This document shows positions 53,801 through 60,381 of a stretch of DNA of 64,000 bases, piece after piece. The stretch spans positions 1 to 64,000 of the forward strand of contig NZ_ATAO01000195.1 in the NCBI RefSeq assembly GCF_000455825.1, written 5' to 3'. Source of the stretch: Microbacterium maritypicum MF109 (GTDB taxonomy: Bacteria; Actinomycetota; Actinomycetes; Actinomycetales; Microbacteriaceae). The position numbers and the translations under genes were made by a program. The number at the start of each line of letters is the position of its first letter. Within the stretch, counting starts at the first letter, position 1. Below the pieces are notes generated by a model. The model was given only the letters and a program-made list of their open reading frames with translations, was not told where the DNA came from and did no database searches.

Positions 53801-53861
53801 GCAGAACTACATCCCCGATGTCGCATGGACAATCGGCGCCCCCTGGGTGACCGTGCCGTAG
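50853..53861 (+). CDS. secreted pseudo-trypsin with duplicated ricin-like/AbfB lectin modules
   Basis: 1,002 residues from ATG 50853. The signal peptide, N-terminal domain and pseudo-trypsin domain are close copies of those in the preceding gene, with the same substitutions (WVLTAASCF, Ser206 for His; GDGGAP, Gly334 for Ser). From residue ~405 two tandem modules follow, each a ricin-B-like beta-trefoil (QVLEIESIAQAGACVTTKDR; QVLELESVAQGGKCLTAKER) plus an AbfB-type domain (TFRVVAGLADAQCYSFESIT; TFRVVQGLANPQCYSFESLS). AbfB and ricin-B domains bind arabinose/galactose-type glycans, so the protein should bind cell-wall or plant polysaccharide. No catalytic domain is left. Confidence 0.85.
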   Translation: MFSLNSPRRGRITAVGVAAALVSALLVSVPVSSAVADDAAGYLVESGAYPDGASVGAAAGIVLKDGNGGLRVVTCAAGTGQVEVEYQKAGKKAKVCFEAVFRPAVLNLEIAASFGVKAGAQPMDVTYSVAGGPETEIPVPANGRRTVDQNQTGQSTVVVIEVNAVSTDVPATTTTHPRTAITKIRTGLGSCTGTLVDRSWVLTAASCFAADPATLVAGVPAAPARALFGPDVANDKTMSGTGDLGVKITHLEPAGNGQDVVLAKLEAPVDDITPMPVATTAPVAAQDIAFTGFGRTNNVWVPLTSRTNTYPVTSVNTATVTTAASGASLCLGDGGAPGVRDINGTKTLVAVASQASQAGCYGSGIPAGTGSVTATRGDVIAPWVTATIENGRKLAGISAGQVLEIESIAQAGACVTTKDRNTGVGNVVVGVGCTEVWQQRRWELVEVTPTVFALRNYVNRDKCIAADAAGTGVVQAVCATTDKKQQWTFREQRAGAVSIVNAASGNVLSAPSATTLSLRADTGANADRWKYRNVTKMRYDVATIGSYVSLRTAVGGKSLVAGAASAQATVNDVVATSPLATRAASTFRVVAGLADAQCYSFESITVPGQYIYMNMGGLVTLTPPAVPYRATWCAEDAAFGQGITFSTATDSWRVMRSHSNGLVYGGASWYAGIPIADDSQNFVPDTAWTIGEAWAPPTLAAAQVLELESVAQGGKCLTAKERSAVAGAVIGAVGCSEVWQVRQWELIESGAGAFALRNTVTRSLCLGSADAAGSAVVQASCDLTDAKQRWSFTTLPSGAVSIVNAGSGKALAAPTASTVALAAPVAASPQQQWRYRNATKMQYDIAPVGSLISLRTAETGKSLSATVGGAQATIPMVTEASTSNARKDATFRVVQGLANPQCYSFESLSAPGQYLYMNIGGNVILSAPTVPYRATWCAEDAAFGKGLTFSISGDSWRVMRSYKNGLVYGGASWWAGIPNADDTQNYIPDVAWTIGAPWVTVP

Positions 53862-53888
53862 GGGCTCCCCGGCGACACGGGTCCACTC

Positions 53889-53943
53889 CCCGTCGCCGTT
53901 TCTGTCCTCCCGCAGGAGCGCGGGCACCAGAAACGGCGACGGG
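53889..53943 (+). terminator. large hairpin after the lectin gene
   Basis: CCCGTCGCCGTTTCTG (53889-53904) and its exact complement (53928-53943) form a 16-bp stem with a 23-base loop, 28 bp after the stop. No U-run; likely terminator or mRNA stabiliser. Confidence 0.7.
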
Positions 53944-54047
53944 AGTCGTCGTCGTGACACATCACCCTGGTGACTTCCGCACATGGGGCGGCGGACCGAG
54001 CGCGATGCGCCGATTCTGTGCCCACCCGGGAGATAGGCTCCTGTGCC

Positions 54048-54425
54048 ATGACGGAGCACAAGAACCAGCGGCAGCATCAGCCCGAACTTCACGGAGGGGT
54101 GCTGAGCGGCGGTGGCAGCCCGGCGCTGTGGGGCGCGCTGATCGGACTCATCGTGTTCGTCTTCGTCGGTGTCCCGATCAGCGCGGCGGTGCGCTTCGCG
54201 ACCCATCCGATGTCCCAGCAGCTGTTCGGAGGCCGACTGTCGGAGGCGACCGTCGGCGGCTATACGGCGTTCTGGTGGATCGTCGCGATCATGCTCCTCG
54301 CCCTTCCCTTCCTCGTGGGGTGGGGTGTCGCGAAACTCTCGGCGCGAACCCTCACGATCATCGGCGCGATCGCCGTCGCGTTCTTCGTGGTCATCCTGAT
54401 CCTCGGCCAGCTGTACGTGTTCTGA
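54048..54425 (+). CDS. hypothetical membrane protein
   Basis: 125 residues from ATG 54048. A polar, His/Gln-rich N-terminus ([16 protein letters not shown]) precedes three helices: [40 protein letters not shown] and [20 protein letters not shown]. No recognisable family. It lies 55 bp upstream of the purA promoter. Confidence 0.7.
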   Translation: MTEHKNQRQHQPELHGGVLSGGGSPALWGALIGLIVFVFVGVPISAAVRFATHPMSQQLFGGRLSEATVGGYTAFWWIVAIMLLALPFLVGWGVAKLSARTLTIIGAIAVAFFVVILILGQLYVF

Positions 54426-54480
54426 CCGCCCCCGACGCTCCCCCGAAAGGCGCACCGAAGCCCTCCCGATAGGATGGGAC

Positions 54481-54540
54481 CGCCCGAAGAGGGCCAGCTC
54501 ATCGGCCGGTGCAAACCCGGCGAAAGCCAGGGGGTTACCC
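54481..54540 (+). promoter_or_regulatory. purA promoter and structured leader
   Basis: A TAGGAT -10-like box at 54471-54476 would start transcription near 54483. The ~55-base leader contains GGCC...GGCC and the conserved-looking GGTGCAAACCCGG and GCGAAAGCCAGGGGG before ATG 54541. Segments of this kind recall GEMM-like or other metabolite-binding RNA cores, but the leader is shorter than known riboswitches. Treat as candidate only. Confidence 0.35.
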
Positions 54541-55827
54541 ATGCCAGGAATCGTTATCGTCGGCGTGCAGTGGGGCGACGAAGGAAAGGGCAAGGCCACC
54601 GATCTTCTCGGTGAGCGCACCGACTGGGTGGTGAAGTTCAACGGCGGCAACAACGCCGGGCACACCGTCGTCGTCGGCGATGAGAAGTACGCGCTGCACC
54701 TGCTGCCCTCCGGCATCCTGTCTCCGGGCGTGACGCCCGTGATCGGCAACGGCGTCGTGGTCGACCTCGAGGTGCTGTTCTTCGAGCTCGAGGCGCTCGC
54801 CGCCCGCGGCATCGATGTCTCGCGCCTCAAGGTCAGCGCCAACGCGCACATCATCACGCAGTACCACCGCACGCTCGACAAGGTCACCGAGCGCTTCCTC
54901 GGCAAGCGCATGATCGGCACGACCGGTCGCGGCATCGGCCCGGCGTACGCCGACAAGATCAATCGCGTGGGCATCCGTGTGCAGGACCTGTTCGACGAGA
55001 ACATCCTGCGCCAGAAGGTCGAGGGCGCCCTCGACCAGAAGAACCATCTGCTGGTGAAGATCTTCAACCGCCGTGCGATCACCGCCGACGAGGTCGTCGA
55101 AGACCTGCTGTCGTACGCCGAGCGACTGCGGCCCATGGTGGCCGACACCGGCTACCTGATCGCTCAGGCCCTGGACCGCGGCGAGGTCGTCGTGTTCGAG
55201 GGCGGCCAGGCGACGATGCTCGACATCGACCACGGCACCTACCCGTTCGTGACCTCGTCTTCGGCGACGGCCGGAGGCGCGGCGACGGGTGCGGGCGTCG
55301 GGCCTGGTGCGCTCGACCGCATCGTCGGCATCGTCAAGGCCTACACGACTCGCGTCGGCTCGGGTCCGTTCCCGACCGAGCTCTTCGACGAGCAGGGCGA
55401 GTGGCTGCGCAAGCAGGGCTTCGAGTTCGGCACCACCACCGGCCGTCCGCGCCGGGTGGGCTGGTACGACGCTCCCATCACGCGCTACGCGACGCGCATC
55501 AACGGCATCACCGACCTGGTGCTCACCAAGCTCGACATCCTCACGGGTCTCGAGCAGATCCCGGTGTGCGTCGCCTACGACGTCGATGGCGAACGCTTCG
55601 ACGAGGTGCCGGTCAACCAGACCGACTTCCACCACGCGAAGCCGATCCTGGAGTACTTCCCCGGCTGGAACGAAGACATCTCGGTCGCGCGCACCTTCGA
55701 GGACCTGCCGCAGAACGCGCAGGACTATGTGCTGGCGCTCGAGAAGATGAGCAACACGCGCATCTCGGTGATCGGCGTCGGCCCGGAGCGCGACCAGGTC
55801 ATCGTCCGCCACGGTCTGCTCGACTGA
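54541..55827 (+). CDS. purA: adenylosuccinate synthetase
   Basis: 428 residues, the usual length. It converts IMP, GTP and aspartate to adenylosuccinate in AMP synthesis. Signatures: P-loop [11 protein letters not shown] with the catalytic Asp, [10 protein letters not shown] (His), [17 protein letters not shown] and the aspartate-binding [14 protein letters not shown]. Single gene, no other pur genes near it. Confidence 0.97.
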   Translation: MPGIVIVGVQWGDEGKGKATDLLGERTDWVVKFNGGNNAGHTVVVGDEKYALHLLPSGILSPGVTPVIGNGVVVDLEVLFFELEALAARGIDVSRLKVSANAHIITQYHRTLDKVTERFLGKRMIGTTGRGIGPAYADKINRVGIRVQDLFDENILRQKVEGALDQKNHLLVKIFNRRAITADEVVEDLLSYAERLRPMVADTGYLIAQALDRGEVVVFEGGQATMLDIDHGTYPFVTSSSATAGGAATGAGVGPGALDRIVGIVKAYTTRVGSGPFPTELFDEQGEWLRKQGFEFGTTTGRPRRVGWYDAPITRYATRINGITDLVLTKLDILTGLEQIPVCVAYDVDGERFDEVPVNQTDFHHAKPILEYFPGWNEDISVARTFEDLPQNAQDYVLALEKMSNTRISVIGVGPERDQVIVRHGLLD

Positions 55828-55836
55828 CCCGCGCCC

Positions 55837-56943
55837 GTGACGCGCTTCTGGCTGGGCGGCTACGGTGCCGCGATGGACGGCTCGGCCGACGGCATCGGCC
55901 TGCTCGCGGGGGATGAGGGCCGCGAGGCCTCGACTCTCGCCTACCGCGGTGCCGTGGTCGAGACGCCGTCGCCGTCGTGGCTGGCGCAGCATCCGACCCT
56001 CGATGTCGTCTACGCGGCACTCGAGGGCGACTCCGCGGTGCAGGCCTTCTCACGCGCAGGGGAGACCGCCCTTGCGCCGCTGGGTGCGCCCGCGCCGGTC
56101 GGCCAGTACGTCTGCCACGTCGCGGTGGCGCCGAACGGTTCGGCCCTGATCGCCAGCTGCTACGGCGACGGTCGCGTGGTGCGGTTCGACCTGGATGCGG
56201 AAGGCCGTATCGTGCCTCCGAAGCCGGATGCCGCGGCGGCGCTCCGCGCAGCACTGTTCGGTGACGCCGACCCGGATGCTGCCGCTGCGACTCCGCCCGG
56301 CGACGGCGTCGCCGCGATCGACCCGTACGGGGTGGGCGGCGACCGCGTCTCCCACGCGCACGCTGCCGTCTTCCTGCCCGACGGACGCGTCGCCACGACC
56401 GACCTCGGCTTCGACCTCGTGCGGTTCTGGCGGCAGAGCGGCAGTGGGCTCGTGCTCGACCACGAGGTCGTGCTCCCGCTCGGCACCGGACCGCGGCACA
56501 TGGTCCTGCACCCCAGCGGACACCTCCATGTGGTCACCGAGTACTCCTGTGAGGTCTTCACCCTCGCGCGCGCGGCAGACGGCACCTGGAGTGTCGTGTC
56601 GGTGACCCTGACGAGCCCGATCGCCGAGGTGGGGACGGACTTCCCGGCAGAACTCGCACGTACGCGCGACGGACAGTTCCTCTACACGGCTCTGCGCGGC
56701 AGCAACACCATCGCCGCGCTGCGGGTGCGGGGTGGCGGCGAGTCTCTGGAATCCGTGGCGCTCGCCGATTCCGGTGTCGACTGGCCGCGGCATCATCTGG
56801 TCCACGAGGGCAAGATGCTCGTCGCGGGGCAGCGCTCCGACACGATCACGCTGATCGACCTCGACGAGCGCACGGGCGCGCCCCTCGGTATCCGTCACGA
56901 GGCGCAGGTTCCGACCCCGACGCACTTCCTGCCGGTGCGCTGA
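55837..56943 (+). CDS. lactonase family beta-propeller protein
   Basis: 368 residues from GTG 55837, 9 bp after purA, so probably cotranscribed. Seven-bladed propeller features of the 6-phosphogluconolactonase (Pgl, YbhE) family: WLGGYG at the start, PSPSWLAQHPTLDVVYAALE, GVGGDRVSHAHAAVFLPDGR, LGTGPRHMVLHPSGHLHVVT. Acts on 6-phosphogluconolactone or a related lactone; the exact substrate is not proven. Confidence 0.85.
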   Translation: MTRFWLGGYGAAMDGSADGIGLLAGDEGREASTLAYRGAVVETPSPSWLAQHPTLDVVYAALEGDSAVQAFSRAGETALAPLGAPAPVGQYVCHVAVAPNGSALIASCYGDGRVVRFDLDAEGRIVPPKPDAAAALRAALFGDADPDAAAATPPGDGVAAIDPYGVGGDRVSHAHAAVFLPDGRVATTDLGFDLVRFWRQSGSGLVLDHEVVLPLGTGPRHMVLHPSGHLHVVTEYSCEVFTLARAADGTWSVVSVTLTSPIAEVGTDFPAELARTRDGQFLYTALRGSNTIAALRVRGGGESLESVALADSGVDWPRHHLVHEGKMLVAGQRSDTITLIDLDERTGAPLGIRHEAQVPTPTHFLPVR

Positions 56944-56955
56944 CCTCGGCGTGAT

Positions 56956-58200
56956 TCATTCGCTCGCGGTGAGCAGCAGCGCCGCGTTGTGGCCGCCGAA
57001 GCCGAACGAGGTCGACAGCACGGTGCGGACCGGATGCGGTCGTTCCCTGTCGCGTACGAAGTCCCAGTCGTCGGCACACGGATGCGACAGATTCATCGTC
57101 GGGGGCAGCACCTGATCGCGGAGCGTCATCGCGATGATGACGGCCTCGACGACGCCGGCCGCACCGAGCAGATGTCCGGTCGTCGACTTGGTCGCGGTGA
57201 GGGGAACGGACGATGCTCTCCGGCCGAGCGCCTGCGTGAGCGCGACCAGCTCGGCCTCATCGCCCAGGACGGTGCCCGTGCCGTGCGTGTTCACGTGGTC
57301 GATCTCGGCGGCGTCGACATCGGCGTCCGCGAGGCAGGCGTTGATCGCCCTCGTCGCCCCCGCGGCGGCAGGGTCGGGCGCGGTGGCGTGATGTGCGTCG
57401 CTGGTCGCGCCGAATCCGGCGATCGTCGCGAGGGGCCGAATGCCGCGCTCCCGTGCGGCATCGGCGGATTCCACCAGTACGGCGGCCGCGCCCTGAGCCA
57501 TGACGAAGCCCGTGCGGGCGCGGTCGAAGGGGCGTGAGGCCGACGAGGGGTCGTCGCCGAAGCCCGTCGCGACCGAGCGGAGGTTCGCGTGCGCGGCGAG
57601 GTGCAGCGGGTTGAGGCAATCCTCCATCCCGACGACCAGCACGGTGTCGGCGTAACCGTGGCGGATCCGTCGAAGGGCTTCCCCGATCGCGACCGCTCCA
57701 CTCGCGCAGGCCGCGGCGACCGCATGGGTCTGACCGAGGAATGCGTACCGTCTGCTGAGCACGCCGGCGATCGCATCCGCCGTTCCGTACACCGTGAGCC
57801 TCGGCGGCACCCGACGCGCCCCGTGGTCCCGCAGCGCGCCCGCGGCTCGCACGGTCGCATCTACCGGCCCGGAACCGGTCGCGACGATCACCTGCGCGAC
57901 ATCCGTCTGCCACGGCTGCCCCTGGACGCCCGCGTCGGCGAGTGCTTCATCGGCGGCGGTGATCGCCCACAGCTGCATCGGGGTGAGGTGCCGGGCGAGC
58001 GATGCCGCCAGATCGACCGGGGTGGTGAAGCCGTGCACCACTCCGCCGACCTGCACAGGGCCTGAGCCGGAGATCTCCGGAGGGAGGCGGGTGATGCCGC
58101 TTCGTCCCGCGCGCACAGACGCCCATGACGCCGATACCGTCAGTCCGCTCGGTGTGACCGCGCCGACACCGGTGATGACCACGGATCGCCTGCCGTTCAT
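56956..58200 (-). CDS. beta-ketoacyl-ACP synthase (FabF-type)
   Basis: 414 residues from ATG 58200, overlapping the ligase stop (ATGA). Type I/II ketosynthase with complete triad: Cys165 in AVAAACASGAVAIG, His in VNTHGTGTVLGD, His in STTGHLLGAAG with the preceding Lys. SFGFGGHNAALLL closes the fold. It extends acyl chains by Claisen condensation with malonyl-ACP. It forms a two-gene operon with an AMP-binding ligase that faces bioY across two BioQ-like boxes, so it is probably derepressed when biotin is scarce. A role in pimeloyl precursor synthesis or in fatty-acid supply under biotin limitation is inference. Confidence 0.9.
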   Translation of the reverse strand: MNGRRSVVITGVGAVTPSGLTVSASWASVRAGRSGITRLPPEISGSGPVQVGGVVHGFTTPVDLAASLARHLTPMQLWAITAADEALADAGVQGQPWQTDVAQVIVATGSGPVDATVRAAGALRDHGARRVPPRLTVYGTADAIAGVLSRRYAFLGQTHAVAAACASGAVAIGEALRRIRHGYADTVLVVGMEDCLNPLHLAAHANLRSVATGFGDDPSSASRPFDRARTGFVMAQGAAAVLVESADAARERGIRPLATIAGFGATSDAHHATAPDPAAAGATRAINACLADADVDAAEIDHVNTHGTGTVLGDEAELVALTQALGRRASSVPLTATKSTTGHLLGAAGVVEAVIIAMTLRDQVLPPTMNLSHPCADDWDFVRDRERPHPVRTVLSTSFGFGGHNAALLLTASE

Positions 58201-59690
58201 GCTCGCCCCTTCCCGAGCGCGACGAGATCCGCGACGGCGGCGCGACGGATCTTCCCGCCGGCGGTCCGCGGAAACTCCGGCAGCGCGTACCAGCGGCGCG
58301 GAACGGATGCCGGGGCGAGATGCTGTTTCGCCCACCGACGCAGCTCCGCGGCGGGTGGGGCGACGCCTTCGGTGACCAGCGCGATACGCGTGCCGAGACG
58401 CTCGTCGCTCTCGGTGATCGCGCAACAGGCGCTGAGGCCCGGCATCCCTTCGAACGCGCGGTCGACCTCGTCGAGCGCGACGGTGTGTCCGCCCGTGGTG
58501 ACGACGTCGCCTCTTCGGCCGACGAACGTGAAGTCCCGGCCGAGCAGTCGCCCTTGATCGTGCACGCTCGCCCAGCCGTCAGCGTCCGTCAACGATGTCG
58601 TGCTCGTCTTCGGCAGGTAGTCGGTCGAGCAGGAGGGCGAGCGCACCCAGAGACTGCCGAGCTCGCCGGGAGCCAGGTCGTCGCCGTCATCGCCACGGAC
58701 GCGGGCCTCGACCTGCGGGTAGAGCCGGATGGCTTCGTCGCCGGCGCGATCGTCGCCGATGAAGCCGAGTTCGCCGGTGCCGAAGTAGCCGATGCTCCGG
58801 GCATGGGGGAGCGCCTCGGCGACGTCGGCTCGCGTCGATGCGGAGAGCGCCGCCCCTCCCGTGACGATGAGCTCGATGCCGTCGTACCGTCCCGGATGGC
58901 GGAGGGCTGCGTCGACGAGTGTCGTCACCGCCGCGGGGATCGTGACGAGGCGCGTGATGCGCTCGTCGTGCACGCGGGAGGTGAGCCACAGCTCGTCCAG
59001 GCTGTCGGCGACGTGCAGCTGACCACCCGTGGCGAGTACCTCGAACAGTGTGTACAGGGTCAGGCTGTACGACATCGGGCCGGGCGCGAAAGTCGCGACG
59101 CCATCGTGCGCGCCCAAGTGCTCGCGGGACACCTCGATGTTCGCCGCGTACTGCGCTCGCGTCTTGAGGAACGCCTTCGGCGCGCCCGTCGTACCGGATG
59201 ACGTCAGCAGCAGGAACGGGGTGTCGTCGGCGGGAACCTCCGGCTCCGCGGCATTCGGGGTGGTGGGGGCGAGGTCGGCGAGTCGGAGGACCGGTCCGCG
59301 CCATCCGCTCGCTCGAAGTGCCGTTTTGAGCGCAGGAGCATCCGTGATGAGGGCCGTCGCTCCGGTGGCGGCGATCAGTCGCATCTGTAGAGCGGTCGGC
59401 CATCGTTCATCGATGACGGTGAGAATGCGCGGGCCGGCCTCTACCGCGACGGAGATGCGTGCGATGTCGACGGCGGTGGACAAGCAGATGGCGACGATCG
59501 GTGGCAGGGCCGAGGGGAGATGCGGATGATCCGTGGTCGCGGCCATCATGAGCTGGCTCTCGAGAGTCGCTGAGATTCGACGGGACTCGGCGTGGAGTTC
59601 GCCGTACGTCAGGTGGGCATCGCGGCCGACGATCGCCCAGCGGTCGGGGTCGTCGGCCGCGATACGGTGCAGCGTCGGGGTGAGAGACGT
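58197..59690 (-). CDS. AMP-dependent acyl-CoA/ACP synthetase-like ligase, probable ACG start
   Basis: 497 residues if translation starts at ACG 59690. The open frame runs back to a stop at 59735 and holds no ATG, GTG or TTG before ATG 59549. Yet the region 59690-59550 encodes a normal ligase N-terminus (LHRIAADDPDRWAIVGRDAH, then LTYGELHAESRRISA). AGGAG at 59696-59700 is 5 bases before ACG, ideal spacing. Motifs: TSSGTTGAPKAFLKTR (P-loop), GYFGTGELG, GDDGDDLAPGELGSLW, FTFVGRRGDVVTTGGH, and the catalytic Lys in RTAGGKIRR. It activates a carboxylic acid; substrate unknown. Cotranscribed with the ketosynthase, under the BioQ-like boxes. Confidence 0.8.
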   Translation of the reverse strand, partial: TSLTPTLHRIAADDPDRWAIVGRDAHLTYGELHAESRRISATLESQLMMAATTDHPHLPSALPPIVAICLSTAVDIARISVAVEAGPRILTVIDERWPTALQMRLIAATGATALITDAPALKTALRASGWRGPVLRLADLAPTTPNAAEPEVPADDTPFLLLTSSGTTGAPKAFLKTRAQYAANIEVSREHLGAHDGVATFAPGPMSYSLTLYTLFEVLATGGQLHVADSLDELWLTSRVHDERITRLVTIPAAVTTLVDAALRHPGRYDGIELIVTGGAALSASTRADVAEALPHARSIGYFGTGELGFIGDDRAGDEAIRLYPQVEARVRGDDGDDLAPGELGSLWVRSPSCSTDYLPKTSTTSLTDADGWASVHDQGRLLGRDFTFVGRRGDVVTTGGHTVALDEVDRAFEGMPGLSACCAITESDERLGTRIALVTEGVAPPAAELRRWAKQHLAPASVPRRWYALPEFPRTAGGKIRRAAVADLVALGKGRA

Positions 59691-59741
59691 GACGACTCCT
59701 GGGGTGGGTTTGCGTGGGGAGGGCGGGCGTCCCTATTCTAA

Positions 59742-59769
59742 TGAACACCGTTCAGGTGAACGGTGTTCA
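59742..59769. promoter_or_regulatory. two adjacent BioQ-like operator boxes
   Basis: TGAACACCGTTCA (59742-59754) and TGAACGGTGTTCA (59757-59769) each have the form TGAAC-N3-GTTCA. Together they form a larger perfect palindrome (59743-59768) with a GG centre. Box spacing is 15 bp centre to centre. The form matches the BioQ (TetR-family biotin repressor) motif known from Corynebacterium and Mycobacterium. Box 2 abuts the bioY Shine-Dalgarno GGAGG (59770-59774). A TATTCT (+) and TAGAAT (-) -10-like element lies beside box 1, so both promoters should be blocked together. The bioQ gene is not in the window. Confidence 0.8.
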
Positions 59770-59778
59770 GGAGGATTC

Positions 59779-60363
59779 ATGACCAAGCCCCGCGCCACCG
59801 ACACAAGCGCCTCGATCGGACGCATCGCGGTCTTCGCAGCTCTGATCGTCGTGCTCGGCACCGTGATCGTGCCCCTGCCGAGCGGCGTGCCGATCACGGC
59901 GCAGACCCTGGGGGTCATGCTCGCCGGACTCGTGCTGGGGCCGCGTCTCGCGCCACTCGCCGTGGTCCTGGTGCTCGCGCTCGCCGCGGTCGGACTTCCG
60001 GTTCTCGCGGGTGGTCGTGGCGGCCTCGGCGTGTTCGTCGGACCGAGTGCCGGGTACCTCGTCGGCTGGATCGCCGGAGTCGTGGTGATCGGGCTCCTCA
60101 TGCGCACGGGACGCTTCACGTGGTGGCGTTCCGCGACTGCCGCGTTCGTCGGCGGGGTGCTCGTCGTCTACGCATTCGGCATCCCTGTGCAGGCGCTCGT
60201 GACCGGCGTGCCGCTCGGACCCACCGCGCTGTCGAGTCTCGCCTTCCTGCCGGGAGACCTGATCAAGGTGGTGGCCGCGACGCTGGTTGCGGTCGCGCTC
60301 CGGCGGGCCTACCCGCGTGCGTTCGCCGATGGTCGGCGGGTGCGGACGGTTTCTGCGGTCTAG
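59779..60363 (+). CDS. bioY: biotin transporter substrate-binding subunit BioY
   Basis: 194 residues from ATG 59779 with GGAGG 4 bp upstream. S component of an ECF transporter for biotin: six helices, with VPITAQTLGVMLAGLVLGPR, GLPVLAGGRGGLGVFVGPSA then GYLVGW, and FLPGDLIKVVAATLVAVALR as family signatures. The ATPase and T component (BioM/BioN or shared EcfAT) are not adjacent. Regulated by the BioQ-like boxes directly upstream. Confidence 0.95.
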   Translation: MTKPRATDTSASIGRIAVFAALIVVLGTVIVPLPSGVPITAQTLGVMLAGLVLGPRLAPLAVVLVLALAAVGLPVLAGGRGGLGVFVGPSAGYLVGWIAGVVVIGLLMRTGRFTWWRSATAAFVGGVLVVYAFGIPVQALVTGVPLGPTALSSLAFLPGDLIKVVAATLVAVALRRAYPRAFADGRRVRTVSAV

Positions 60364-60381
60364 GAATCCGCGCAAGCTCGA

